A DNA stretch of 64,000 nt from Adiantum capillus-veneris. Lineage: Eukaryota > Streptophyta > Polypodiopsida > Polypodiales > Pteridaceae. The stretch covers positions 103,055,087 through 103,119,086 of the forward strand of contig CM043966.1 of assembly GCA_014529385.2 (NCBI GenBank), in the 5' to 3' direction. Numbering within the stretch: position 1 is the first letter of the stretch; every line of letters starts with the position of its first letter. The position numbers were made by a program, and so were the translations under genes. Of this stretch, positions 36,412 through 47,723 are shown one piece after another. Under the pieces are notes generated by a model. It saw only the letters and a program-made list of their open reading frames with translations, was not told the DNA's origin and searched no databases.

Positions 36412-36539
36412 ACGGGCTCCACAGCCTTGCCGCAACACAGATAAGGTACTTTCAATGTTGGCCTAGATATGTTGGGATGTGTGTCTCAACGACATGGAGC
36501 ATGAACTAATTTTAATCATGGTGTTTTGTGCCTTATTAG

Positions 36540-37045
36540 TAAGCAAGGATGTTCTTGTTACAAGTGCGCATCTACAGAACACTAGCAAGCGTCTCCCAAG
36601 ATGCTTGGATCCAGTCAATGTCAATTTGTGACAACATCTTGTTTGGAGAATTAATGGAAGGATTGTGATATAAAGGGGTGGTGCGTGCTTGTGTACTAGA
36701 AGAAGACATGAAGAGCCTTAGCCATGGTGATCTTACAAAATTTTAGAGAGAGGAACAAATTTAAGTGGAAGGCAGAAACAACAGATCTAATTGGCAAGAG
36801 CAATGTACAATGATGCAGACATTTCCCTACTAGATGATCCCTTTAGTGCCGTTTATGCACACACATCTTCTCACTTGTTTCGTGTAATTTCTTCCATCTT
36901 TTACTGACTGTACATAGTGAGCTTGTAGTGTTGCAAATAGTGAAATTGGGAAAGTCATTTTGGTTTACAAGAATGTGTGATGGGGTATTAAAGGACAAGA
37001 CAGTAGTGTTCATGGAGTATTTGCCCTTTGTGGACACTATCTTGG
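36540..37045 (+). pseudogene. ABCC (MRP)-type transporter, nucleotide-binding domain 1 fragment
   Basis: Plus-strand frames read VSQDAWIQSMSICDNILFGE (36591-36650), then ACVLEEDMKSLSHGDLTKF. After a frameshift near 36750 come GTNLSGRQKQQ (36752-36784), [20 protein letters not shown] with [10 protein letters not shown], and DGVLKDKTVVFMEYLPF (about 36970-37030). This is the colinear path of plant ABCC NBD1 from after Walker A through the signature, Walker B and D-loop to the H-loop region. It is dead: a TGA at 36666, a frameshift, a TAA at 36788, Gly to Arg in LSGGQ, Asp to Tyr in SAVDAHT, and no H-loop His. In life these pumps move glutathione conjugates into the vacuole. No Walker A or membrane segments were found nearby. 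Confidence 0.87.
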
Positions 37046-37796
37046 AAAGTCTCTCAAGGTGTTGAGACCACTTCTAGTAATGAAGAGTAAGCATGTTGGT
37101 GCTTGTATCACCCTAAATATTTTTGACCTACAATTGAATGGGGTACACATGTACGATAATGAAAGAGTCTAGCTATGCCATGACCTTTGCGTTTTTCAGC
37201 TGTGAGAACACTCACAATATAGAATCTTTTAAGATATTTTTGCTTCATGAATTTATCTCTACATCCAGTAGGCAAATGCACCTGAGACTTGGGCCTTTCT
37301 TGTGTAGAAGAACTTGCATTCTGCTTGTTAGGCAAGAAATTGTCCTCAAGGAAAGTGGTCCCATAAGCAAAATGATCAGATAAAGCAGCCTTTTGGTTGT
37401 CCCTTCAAGGCACCTCTTCAAGCTTTATTTTATCATTAAATTTGTAACAACTCAGCAAAGCAACAACTAAACATCTACCTAGTTTACATGAGCCTCATAG
37501 AATGGGACCTCTTGTGTTCTTAGCAAATCTTATCCTGGATTAAGTATTGGTCAAATCTAGTAAAAAGCATTAGACAAAGCATACCTCAAGAATCTCGTTG
37601 AGATGGTCATGAGACAGTTGGGTATGCTTGAGCTCATCATGCATTGGGCACATCATTTCATCATTGCCAATGCATATGCCATCAATGCAGTTGCAGCGGG
37701 TGCATCCACAGCTTGCTGCTCTCATTTCCTCCAGCATTTAGTGTCGAGCTACCAACAAGGGGAAGGGAGGGTAGCTCAAGGGTACTGCATTGCAAA

Positions 37797-37834
<38 letters not shown>

Positions 37835-38332
37835 TTTCTTTAGGCACTTGTTTTTGCTTGTTTACAAAAGTGGAGTTGTTTCAGGCTTTAGAAGGTTCCC
37901 AGATAGCATCGTAGGCTTACAAGATTGTGTGTTGACATTTTTGCAAAATCTAGGTGCCAGATTTTTGGTGGGCTATTTTTGAGAGGAGGTATGCCACATG
38001 GAATTGAATTATATATGTTTCAAGTATGAAGAGATTGCTTGTCTCTCGAGTATTCAATTTTCACATAAATGTTCTACAATCTCATTTTTTGTCGATTGAT
38101 TGTGTCAAATTTGTGGTAGTAAAAGTAATGGGCATGGCATATTTTTTTGCCTTTCACCATTGTTGCTATTGGATCAATTTGCAGATTTTTCTTCACTCAT
38201 TTTTTTTTTTGCTCGGTGATTGGAACCCCCCCCCCCCCCCCCCCTTTTCCCTAATGGCTTCTACTCCATACACACGCACATACAAACACGCATGCACACA
38301 CACACACACATTTACATGCATAAATGAAGAAA

Positions 38333-38379
<47 letters not shown>

Positions 38380-38493
38380 CATTCATTTGCCGTAGGTTGC
38401 TTAGTGACTTTGATGCAATCTTCTTGCTCGTTGTTGTAATATGTAAGCTTTGTTTGCAAATGAATGTGCGTGGTAGATTTATTAGGCAATGGA

Positions 38494-38498
<5 letters not shown>
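37046..38498. other. Intergenic with microsatellites, no gene recognised
   Basis: It contains (GA)n at 37800-37830, poly-C at 38226-38244, a short (CA)n at about 38296-38310 and (GA)n at 38335-38376. Short frames such as 37138-37383 and 37603-37914 have no motif that I recognise and may include more decayed host gene. Confidence 0.5.

Positions 38499-38558
<60 letters not shown>
38499..38558. repeat. (GA)n array at LINE copy 1 3' end
   Basis: 30 GA units directly abut the 3' end of the minus-strand LINE copy. Confidence 0.95.
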
Positions 38559-38560
<2 letters not shown>

Positions 38561-39695
38561 CTATTATTGTCCTCGGAGATCAAATATGACCTATGGGACC
38601 AAATGAACATGTTACGTGGTGTGAGTGGAGGTCATAAGTGACTCTCGATGCTCAAAAATGGCTGAAATGAGAGTCGCAATAGAGAGTCCACATCGTGGTT
38701 GGGAGAGGAATATATGTAGTGAGAGCTCATGACTGAATATATGGGTAAAAGAGGACCTAATGTGGTAAAAAACTAAGCACTCAAGTAGTGTGTGGTACTC
38801 ACTCTCTCGCACTTGACGAGGACATAAGGTGCAAAGTCAATGAGACTCCTTGCCAGTGCCCCAACGTCCTGTCTCGTAGCGTAGAGAATGGGAGCTAAGA
38901 CGAATGGAGGCAATGGTGCGGATCTCACTCAACGGGATGGGATCAAGGATGTAGGGATGGGTTCGGTTACCTAGTTTGGAGAAGAAGAGAGATTTGTAGT
39001 TTGGGGCCATGTGTGTGGTGTAATGGCCGAAGCGAGAGCCTTCAGCCTCATTGACTTGGGAGTTGATCGATGCATCCTTGACCAAGTGACATGCATGCCT
39101 TCTTGATGTCAAGCATCCACCCCAAACTTAGTATTTTGCTCTTGCATGTCCTTTGGACCTTTTGACTTGCTTCATATGCGATTCTAGGAAGTCAATACAA
39201 AGGGATACGTTGTGTCTTAAGCATGTACTCCACAACCCTTTGCATGTCCAAGACCTAAATGGGAAGCGATCCGGACTCAAGAAGTAAGAGCATGTAGGGT
39301 GTTTGTGTCTTGACTTGGAGAAAGTTGGTGAGAAAATGCTTTTGGACATTCTCAAACTCTTTCCAAGTAGACTTCCCGATGCTACCACCCCACACCTCCA
39401 CTCCGTAAAGACGCACCAGTGTCACCAATGTGTCAAAGAGGTACTTTTTGAGAGCCCAACACTTAATCTCTCCAGCATTGCGCATGTTCTCAAATGCATA
39501 ATAAGCCCTCTTTCCGGCTTTCAAGTGACGTATTGCGCAATCCTTCCATTTATGATTGGATGGAACCTCAAGGCCAAGGTACTTGAAGCTATCTACCACT
39601 TCAAGTTGCTCATTGTTGTATACAATGCATGGATTTTTGTCATTAAGGGTATTTACAAGCATAACCTTGGTTTTAGATCCATTCACGATCAGCCC

Positions 39696-39698
<3 letters not shown>
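38559..39698 (-). pseudogene. LINE reverse transcriptase C-terminal half (copy 1, 5'-truncated)
   Basis: Minus-strand frames give the end of a non-LTR RT: GLIVNGSKTKVMLVN, VVDSFKYLGLEVPSNHKWKD, LYGVEVWGGSIGKSTWKEFE and NFLQVKTQTPYML (39255-39698). A C-terminal region follows with IRLSSHSLRYETGRWG (38837-39112) and ESEYHTLLECLVFYHIRSSF (38612-38812), the last resembling the Cys-His segment at the end of many LINE ORF2 proteins. Frameshifts lie near 39250, 39110 and 38830. The sequence begins abruptly at a GA array, so the endonuclease and most of RT are missing. Confidence 0.85.
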
Positions 39699-39783
<85 letters not shown>

Positions 39784-39793
39784 AGATAGAGAA

Positions 39794-39880
<87 letters not shown>

Positions 39881-39937
39881 AAGAGAGAGAAAAATAGAGA
39901 GAGAGAGAGGGAAAGAGATAGATAGATAGATAGATAG
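39699..39937. repeat. Long (GA)n array with GATA and GAAA interruptions
   Basis: About 240 bp of GA repeat with a few AT and GG interruptions and four to five GATA units at the right end. It lies between two LINE copies. Confidence 0.95.
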
Positions 39938-40122
39938 TTCTATTATCGTCCTCGGAGGTCAAATATGATCTATGGGACCAAATGAACATGTTACATGGTG
40001 TGAGTGGAGGTCATAAGTGACTCTCGATGCTCAAAAATGGCTGAAATGAGCGTCATAATAGAGAGCCCACGTCGTGGTTGGGAGAGGAAGATATGTAGGG
40101 AGAGCTCATGACTGAATATATG
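39938..40122 (-). mobile_element. LINE 3' end (copy 2, 5'-truncated)
   Basis: This 185 bp segment repeats 38559-38743 at about 93% identity by eye, in the same orientation. It encodes HIFSHELSLHIFLSQPRRGL and ISAIFEHRESLM, the very C-terminus of the same LINE. It is bounded on both sides by GA arrays, as copy 1 is. Confidence 0.85.
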
Positions 40123-40125
40123 GGG

Positions 40126-40181
<56 letters not shown>

Positions 40182-40190
40182 GATAAAGAA
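40123..40190. repeat. (GA)n array
   Basis: GA repeat flanking the truncated 5' end of LINE copy 2, preceded by a run of seven G. Confidence 0.93.
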
Positions 40191-40193
40191 ATA

Positions 40194-40609
40194 GAGAGAT
40201 AAAGAGCAATGGTTGTAGGCGAAGCAACCATTTTGTGGTGTGCACAGTGCGGGTATGCTTCTGCTTCTATAAAGTGCTATGAAAAAAACCTTCTTTACAT
40301 GAAGCCGATGAAATTCAAAAATTACTTTCTACTCTCTTTTCCTTAGCTTCTCTATCTTTCTCTCTCTCTTCCTATCTCTTTCTCCCTACGGAATAGGCAT
40401 TAGGTTGGACGGCTTTCAATGGTATCGTACCTCAGAATGGAGGCAGGCATGCAATGTGCAAAGTAATCCCTCGAACAAGGAGCTATTGTTGTGAAGAGAT
40501 GCTGCGAAGCTCTTCTTCATAGCACTCTACAGAAGGAGGAGCACTCTCACACTGCGCACAACAGAAAACAATGGCTACATTTACAACCTTAACTCTTTAT
40601 CTCTAAAAA
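40194..40609. mobile_element. Fold-back/MITE-like element with about 90 bp inverted ends
   Basis: The left arm includes AGAGATAAAGAGCAATGG, TGTGCACAGTGCGGG and AGTGCTATGAA. The right arm has their complements TTCATAGCACTCTACAG, CACTGCGCACA and CTCTTTATCTCT in mirror order. The arms are imperfect (about 80% by eye) and enclose some 230 bp of non-coding sequence. No transposase is present. It abuts the GA array. Confidence 0.7.
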
Positions 40610-40987
40610 TGATGGCTTACGTAATCGTATATATATTTGTGTGTACATATATATTTGTTTATGCATGTATGTATGCACCAAGTACGGGAGCATAGCACCC
40701 GAAGGCTAGACGCTTCCTCTTGGGTATGGTCCTTTTTTAATCGTGGCGTTGCGGTCATTGATCCACTCATGCATGGATTACCGCAACGTACCTTTGATTT
40801 TACCACGGTTGGGACTGTGATGATATCTAAAGACATGCCACTTGACCTTTGGCACTGCTAGCCTCTACTTAGGTCTACTAGTATGTATATGTATCTACGT
40901 GCTTGTGTGCTAATATACTTGTGTATGTATTTATAGATGAGTGAGTAGGGGGGAAAGCTAAACCTCATATTTCTCTTTGTAATGTAG
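40610..40987. other. Intergenic upstream of the 40.99 kb gene
   Basis: I see nothing but AT-rich sequence with (AT)/(GT)-rich stretches such as TATATATATTTG near 40630. Confidence 0.5.
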
Positions 40988-42534
40988 ATGTCAAATGAGA
41001 GACCACCTGGTGGGGAGCACCCATATGGCTCTTCCTTTGGTTGGTTCAAATCCAGGTGGGCTCCCACCCGGGATGGACATAGCTTCCAGTGGACCCGAGT
41101 CTTGAGGCGGTGAGAACAAGCAAAGAAATAAATATTATTTCTGGCAAGTTAATCCTAAACCATGAGTGTTTGTTATTTGCAGGCATGGCCATCCTAACCT
41201 ACTCTACTCAGGCTCCTCCACCGTTGGTAGATCCAGTCCTACAACACGCTCTCTCTTTGCAAGACCAGTACCTCCATTCGACGTAGGAATTGTTTGGCCG
41301 CTACACTCCGCAGCAGCTTGCGACCTACGGTCTTTCTTCACAGTCCACACCATGGGGGAGTTAGGGAGGGACTTCTTACATCCAGAGCCTTGCATCGATG
41401 ACACCGAAGTCTACGGCCCCTTCTTATCGTCCTATTCCCCTTCCATTGCAGGGTCCCACTCCCATGGCATCACTGGGTCCTACGCCACCCCATTCCACTC
41501 TTGCTTCGCTACAACAATGTCAACATACTTCCTCTAGCGGCGCGCATTGACGCTCGTCTCAAGGCAGCGGGCACCAGGAGAGATGAAGCAGCAGGGGATC
41601 TTGTGGCTTCGCTTGTTTTGGTAGTGGTAGGGGAACGAAGTCCCCTCTTTTAGAGCGTGTCGCCCCTGACACAGAGGACGAGGATACTTATGCACCTATG
41701 CTAGACACGTGTGGGTGCTACTACAGGGTAAAATATGGCGTAGAGGTGGACTTTGGTACAACACATGGCAGGGCATTTCGACGCCATCTTCAGATTCTTA
41801 TACATTCGACGTATAAGAACTGTTTTGTAAAGTTTAGAGACCAACTGCCCGATCATGCACGCTATATTCAGGACGTGCTGGATGGTAGATTTCCAAATGC
41901 CCTCAATCAACGTTTTTCACAATAGTGGTGGTTGGAGGGCTACATAAAAACATTTTTGAAAAACAAGCAGTCCAGTGTACGACGCGCAATAGCCAACTAG
42001 GTTAGAGATCCAGACAGGAGCTATCACTGTGGCAACATGGCAGATGCGGAGTGGGAGTGGGCAATGCAAGAAAAGAGCAATCTGGCTATGACGGACTCAT
42101 CCTAGAGACAACAATGCGAAGCTCGCGCCAGCAAACTCCCACGAACTATGGTCGGGAGGCAAGGCAGCTTGGGAGGATGAATATGTAAGATTGATTAAAT
42201 TACAACCTAAATCGGTGATTATAGAGATTATAGTTGATGATTTGTTATTTTTATTGCTAACTTAGGAAAGTATCACTCTTACTCAACCAACCAAAGAGAT
42301 GGTCAAGTATCGGGAGCGACATACAGAATTTGATACTTGGCAATGGTTGTTCGAGAACAACCACATCTCTCACGAGCAATTTGACGCTGCGCTTGGATCA
42401 CTAGAAGCGGTAAGTTTAAACAAATAATTTTGTATCAAATGTTTTGAGCTGTTGATAATTGTTTAATTTGGTTTGGGTTTATGTAGAGTCAAGGTACGTG
42501 CCTCTGGGACGGCGACAAGAATGAGGAGGATTAG
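40988..42534 (+). pseudogene. Multi-exon degraded gene, Transposase_24-like
   Basis: Exon 1 (40988-41109) starts MSNERPPGGEHPYGSSFGWF and ends in a GT donor. An AG acceptor at 41181-41182 continues the frame with HGHPNLLYSGSS. After a Ser/Pro/Thr-rich stretch with a stop or frameshift near 41650, a frame at 41650-41925 contains CGCYYRVKYGVEVDFGTTHG. A further frame has NMADAEWEWAMQEKSN. Two GT-AG introns (about 42186-42265 and 42411-42486) join QPTKEMVKYRERHTEFDTWQ, LFENNHISHEQFDAAL and a last exon SQGTCLWDGDKNEED. The low-complexity N-terminus, the W-rich core and the PT-E-H motif resemble plant Transposase_24 (Ptta/En/Spm) proteins. The family call is tentative; stops at 41923 and elsewhere break it. 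Confidence 0.5.
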
Positions 42535-42548
42535 ATAGAAAAATATTT

Positions 42549-42553
42549 GTCCA
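42549..42553. repeat. Target site duplication, Copia-D left (GTCCA)
   Basis: GTCCA is repeated exactly at 47719-47723. Confidence 0.92.
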
Positions 42554-42780
42554 TGTTACCATATACATGTGGTAGTGATGTGTGTGAACACACTAGGACC
42601 GCCGGGGCATTTTTTCCCTCTTTAGGAGGTTTTTTCCCCCGTGCATTGTATATACGCCCATCACTCTAGGGCTATCTATCTTTCCATTGCACACTAAGTA
42701 ACACACTCTCTATTGTGTGCCTTGAGCTTCCTTTGTCTTCTCCAAGCTGTGTGTGTTTCTCTGCAACCCTAATTCCAACA
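42554..42780 (+). repeat. Copia-D 5' LTR (227 bp)
   Basis: It runs from TGTTACCATATAC to ATTCCAACA. A TATA-like TGTATATACGC lies at about 42647-42657. It matches 47492-47718 except at three bases. Confidence 0.95.
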
Positions 42781-42782
42781 AT

Positions 42783-42794
42783 TGGTATCAGAGC
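42783..42794 (+). other. Copia-D primer binding site (tRNA-Met)
   Basis: TGGTATCAGAGC lies two bases after the LTR and is the exact complement of the initiator tRNA-Met 3' end used by many plant Copia elements. The leader 42795-43129 is non-coding. Confidence 0.92.
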
Positions 42795-43129
42795 AGGTCA
42801 CGTCCTTCCGGGCTTAGTCGCCAGCCGCTCCAGCACACGCCTGCTCACATTCTCCGATTTCAGTGAGCTTTGGCGAGCGTTCGCAGGTCGACAAAAATTT
42901 TGGGCGAGCTCGAAGAGTTCGTTCTGCTCAGAATTTTGATTTGGGCTCCGTTTCCACTACAGGCAATACTGCACAGGCTATTTTGTCATTTTGTGCAAAA
43001 TTTCTGTCAGTGCCGTTTTCTACATAATAGATACCTTACAGTCTTCTACGGTGTGTGCTATATAGCACAGGTTGTTCCCGCTCCGTTTCTCCTATTTTCG
43101 GGCAGTTTTCACATCAGGTAGCATTTACC

Positions 43130-46100
43130 ATGGCTGACAACAACAACACAGATGTGTTCAAGATGTTTGCTACTGAGGACAGGTTGGATGGGAACAACTA
43201 CCCTATGTGGGCTTATATGATGCAACATGTTCTTGTGTCAAAGGGTGTCTGGAACATTGTGTAGGGCATTGATGTACGTCCTGGTTCTGAGGATGTAGGC
43301 GATGTTGAGGATGTTGCAGGTCTTGCTGCAAGGATTGCAGCTGTTAGAGTTGTTTTGCCTACGGCAGATCAAGCTCGTTGGGATGTTAAGGATGCGCAGG
43401 CTCATGCATTGATTGCGTTGTCTGTGAAGCGCACCATTGTTCCTCACATCCGTTCTGCAAAATCTGCAAAACAGGCTTGGGATATTCTAGCAGGTCTTTA
43501 TGCAAGCCGCAATGAGGCTAAAATTGCTTTGCTGCGTAAAGAGCTGGAGTCGAAGATTATGCATGAGGAAGATGATATGGACACTTTCCTTGCTAGTGTC
43601 AAGGATATCAATGAGCAGCTTATTTTTGCAGGTGAAGTCATTTCAAACAGTTCCCTTGTGCAGACGGTTCTTGATGCCTTACCAGATTCCTTCCAGACAT
43701 TTGCTAGTACTTGGAGACTGATGACCCAAGGAAATCCTGAAGCTGTCAAGTTTGATGCATTATGCACATTGCTGTTGCAAAAGTCACTTTCCAGAAAAAA
43801 CAGGACTAGGCAGCGTGCAGTTGAACAGGCCTTTATTGCTTCTCAAAGAAAGGGTGGTAGCAGTAATGCAGCCACTTCTTATGGTACTGCTACGAGTGGC
43901 AAAAATTATGTTCCTAATGCTTCTGCTGGCAGTACTTCGTCTGGCAATTCTGGTGATAAGGGCAAAAAGAAGATGCGTTGCCATTATTGTAAATCCAATG
44001 ATCACTTGATCAAGTCGTGTCCTAAGTTGAAGGCCAAAGAGGCTAAGAAGAAAGAGGGTGGTTCCACTGCAAATGCTGGTTCCGCTACAAATGCAGCCAT
44101 TGTTGAGTCTTCTGTGAAAGGAAACTGTGTTGCTGATGTTGATGCAGAATGGGCTTTTAGCGCAGAGTGCACTTACAATCCTGTTGTCCATGATGCATGC
44201 TTATCAGTTGCTGCAGATTCACATGTGTGGTATCTCGACAGTGGTGCTACAAAGTTTATTACCTCACATCGTGAATTGTTTACCTCTCTCGAGTCTGTCC
44301 CTCATGGGAATTCAGTCACTTGCGCCAACAACGCCTCTTATTCAGTTCAGGGAGTTGGAAAGATTGTGCTCACTGCTGCTAATGGCAGTTCCTTCACACT
44401 TGTTGATGCACTTTATGTACCTGGGATCAAGAAGAATCTCTTATCTGTATCCGCACTTGCTAGACTTGGACTTGTAGTCAAATTTGTGGATGACAGATGT
44501 GCAGTTCATGATCTCTGTTTTGGTGATGAAATTGTTGCATCTGGGCTTCTGTGCCGTGGGCTGTATAAGCTCACTTTGTATGACAAGTATGGACAAAATT
44601 TTGCAAATGTTGTTGCAGATTCAAGGGCTATTTCAGATGCAAAACTTTGGCATGCACATTTTGGTCATCTGAATTTTGCTAGTTTGCTGCGTTTGCAGAA
44701 ATCTGATATGGTTGCTTCTTTGCCGCCTCTTGAAGCACCTGTCAAACATGTTTGTGAAGGCTGTATTTTGGGTAAGATGCAGCGTTCTAAGTTTCCAAAG
44801 GATGGTTCAGTTCGGGCCACATGCAAGTTGCAGCTTGTGCATAGTGATGTTTGTGGGCCCATGCAAACTCCGTCCTTGGGCAATTACCTGTACTTCGTGA
44901 CTTTCATTGATGATTACTCCAGGCATGCATGGGTATTTCCGCTTAAAGCGAAGTTCGAAGTCTTTATGTGCTTCAAACAATTTCTGGCTATGGCTGAAAA
45001 TGTCTCGAAATGTACTATGGGCACCCTCCGTTCAGATCGAGGGGGGGAGTATATGTCTCATGAATTTAATGCATTTCTGGCTAGTCGTGGGATAAAACAC
45101 CAATGTACAGTGCCTTATACACCTCAGCAAAATGGTGTTGCTAAGAGGAAAAACAGGTCACTGACGGAAATGGCACGATGTATGGTCAAAAGTCAAGCTT
45201 TACCGCATTGTTTTTGGCTTGCGGCCATCATGTGTGCCACTTATGTACTTAACACGTGTCCTACGAAAGCTCTGCAGTCTATTACTCCATATGAAGCATG
45301 GCATGATAGAAAACCTTCTATTGAGCACATGCGTGTTTTTGGTTGTTTGGCATATGCTTTGGTGCCACAAGTGCAGCACAGAAAATTGGATGATAAGGCT
45401 GTCAAATGTATTTTTGTTGGTTATAGTGCTGAAAGCAAAGGTTACAGGTTGTATCATCCGCAAACAAAACGTATTCTGGTTTCTCGGGATGTAGTGTTTG
45501 TGGAAGATTCTGTTTAGCCCTTGCTGTCATGTACTAGAGACAGTAATGTAAGCTCATAAGACATTTATGACACTTTGTTGCCTCTTTTCAGTGGTGGAAA
45601 TACGAATGTAAGTTCCAATGAGGCAAATGTACAGCCTATGGGGGTTTCTGAAATTTTTTTAGATCAACCTATTACTAATGCAGATGTACATGATGTACTT
45701 GATGAGGAAAGGGCTGAAAATGAGCAAGCTAGAGGTATGCCAAAATGGCTGGTGCACACTTTGCGTGACAGTAAATTGGATGCACCTTTGTCTAGTCGTA
45801 CTCCTTCAGGCTCTCGCCATGCATCTTATGCATCAGATTGTTATGCTTTGGCTGTGTCTAGTTTACATGATGTTGAGGAGCCTCTGTCTTTTGATGAAGC
45901 ACAGAATTCAGAAAATTGGATGGCTGCCATGCAATCAGAATATGATGCACTTATAGAAAATGTCACATGGACTTTATGTGATTTGCCTCCTGGCAAAAAG
46001 GCCATTGGTACAAAGTGGGTTTACAAGTTGAAACCCAAACCGCATCATGAGATCGATCGCCATAAGGCTCGACTTGTTGCAAAGGGTTATGCACATCAAA

Positions 46101-47416
46101 AAGGCATAGATTATGAAGAGACTTTTGCTCCCACTTGTCGTATGACTACTGTGCGTTTTCTATGTGCATTGGCAGCTCATTTTGGTTGGGATGTACATCA
46201 ATCAGACATTGTTACTACTTTCTTGAATGGTGACATATTTGAGGAAGTTTATGTAACGCAGCCTCGCGGTTTTGTCATAAAAGGACAAGAAGACAAAGTG
46301 TGCAAATGTAACAAGGCTTTGTATGGGTTGAAGCTATCTCCTCGTGCTTGGTATGAGAAAGCTGACACTCATTTGGTCAAACAAGGCTTTCGTAACAGTC
46401 CAACAGAAAGCACATTGTATGTAAAGCGTGAGGGTGATGTATTTCTCATCGTGGTTCTTTATGTTGATGATTTGATGATCATTGGACCAAATGAGAGACA
46501 TATTGCTGAATTTAAGGCTGATTTGAATGCTACTTTCAAGATGAAAGATTTGGGGCTGTTGCATCATTACTTGGGTATACAGTTTAAGCAGTGTGATGGT
46601 GGTATTGCCTTGTGTCAGAAAAGTTACATAGAGACATTGCTATGTAAGTTTGGACTTGAGGATTGAAAACCTATTGCCACTCCCATGGAAACAGGTTTGA
46701 AGTTGAGTCTACATGATGCTGGCGATCCCGCTGATGTCACTCTTTACCAAACTGCTGTTGGCTGCCTCATTTATGTATGCAACACGAGGCCGGATATTCA
46801 GTTTGCAGTCTCACAGGTCAGCAGATTTATGCATAGCCCAGGGTCTAAGCATTGGCAGGCTGTCAAGAGGATTTTCCACTACCTTAGTGGCACTTTACAT
46901 CTTGGCTTGTTTTATCCCAAGGGGGGATCATTGCCTCCAGACTTACATGCTTTTTCGGACTCAGATTGGGTTGGTTGTTTTGACACGCGAGTGTCCACAA
47001 GTGGTTTTTGTTTCATGCTTGGCAGTTCATGTATATCATGGTTGAGCAAGAAGAAACCTACTGTGGCCACTTCGAGTTGTGAGGCTGAGTACAGGGCAGT
47101 CTTCACAGCTACGGTTGAGTGTGTATGGCTCAGACGCCTTATGGCTGATTTGGGTGTTGGACAAGACATTGCCAACACTATCTACACTGACAGTCAGAGC
47201 GCATTGGCAGTTGCGAGGAACCCAGTTTTTCATGCTCGCACAAAGCACATTGAGGTGCATTACCACTATGTCAGGGAGAGGCTCTCAACAGGAGAGATCA
47301 GCTTGGCTTATGTGCCAACACAGGACAACCTTGCAGATCTTTTCAGAAAGGCATTGTCTCGTGAGAATCTTGAAGCTTTCCGCAAAGCTTTGGGCTTACT
47401 CCCCTTTGTGGACTGA
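43130..47416 (+). pseudogene. Copia-D gag-pol, single frame with four stops
   Basis: The start ATG at 43130 opens MADNNNTDVFKMFATEDRLD. In order: gag core; zinc knuckle CHYCKSNDHLIKSC (43979-44020); protease DSGAT (Asp at 44237); GAG-pre-integrase LWHAHFGHLNFASLLRLQ with CEGC; integrase with HSDVCGP and LRSDRGGEY; RT with LYVDDLMIIG (YVDD 46460-46471); and RNase H with DSDWVGC, SSCEAEYRA and TDSQSALA, ending FVD. All domains share one frame. Stops lie at 43262 (TAG), 45515 (TAG), 45557 (TAA) and 46664 (TGA); relatives have Gln at the first three and Cys at the last. The integrase catalytic Glu in the NGVAERKN motif reads Lys (AAG at 45143). The polyprotein would be cut by its own protease into particle and replication proteins. 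Confidence 0.95.
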
Positions 47417-47479
47417 TCCTGTCCTCAAGGCATGGCACTTCCCTTTACTCATGTGCCAGCTCTCATTCACTGCATCACT

Positions 47480-47491
47480 CCAGGGGGGATT
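47480..47491 (+). other. Copia-D polypurine tract
   Basis: CCAGGGGGGATT directly precedes the 3' LTR start TGTTACC and is the likely plus-strand primer. Confidence 0.85.
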
Positions 47492-47718
47492 TGTTACCAT
47501 ATACATGTGGTAGTGATGTGTGTGAACACACTAGGACCACCGGGGCATTTTTTCCCTCTTTAGGAGGCTTTTTCCCCTGTGCATTGTATATACGCCCATC
47601 ACTCTAGGGCTATCTATCTTTCCATTGCACACTAAGTAACACACTCTCTATTGTGTGCCTTGAGCTTCCTTTGTCTTCTCCAAGCTGTGTGTGTTTCTCT
47701 GCAACCCTAATTCCAACA
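47492..47718 (+). repeat. Copia-D 3' LTR (227 bp)
   Basis: This is a direct repeat of 42554-42780. The three differences are one G to A near the CCGGGG motif and two changes around TTTTTTCCCCC. Confidence 0.95.
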
Positions 47719-47723
47719 GTCCA
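47719..47723. repeat. Target site duplication, Copia-D right (GTCCA)
   Basis: This matches 42549-42553 exactly. Confidence 0.92.

Larger units (their letters stand above)
42554..47718 (+). mobile_element. Copia-D: nearly complete LTR retrotransposon
   Basis: Ty1/Copia element of 5165 bp with two 227 bp LTRs that differ at about three positions, a GTCCA duplication, a perfect tRNA-Met primer site, one long gag-pol frame and a polypurine tract. The close LTR match makes it the youngest insertion in the window with readable ends. The frame is uninterrupted by indels but has four stops and a changed integrase catalytic residue, so it could move only with help. Confidence 0.96.

Noticed and set aside
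35961-36509. 182-codon plus-strand frame
   Set aside because: No recognisable motif, overlapping frames of equal length on both strands, and the last third is a GA array plus the start of the ABCC fragment region.
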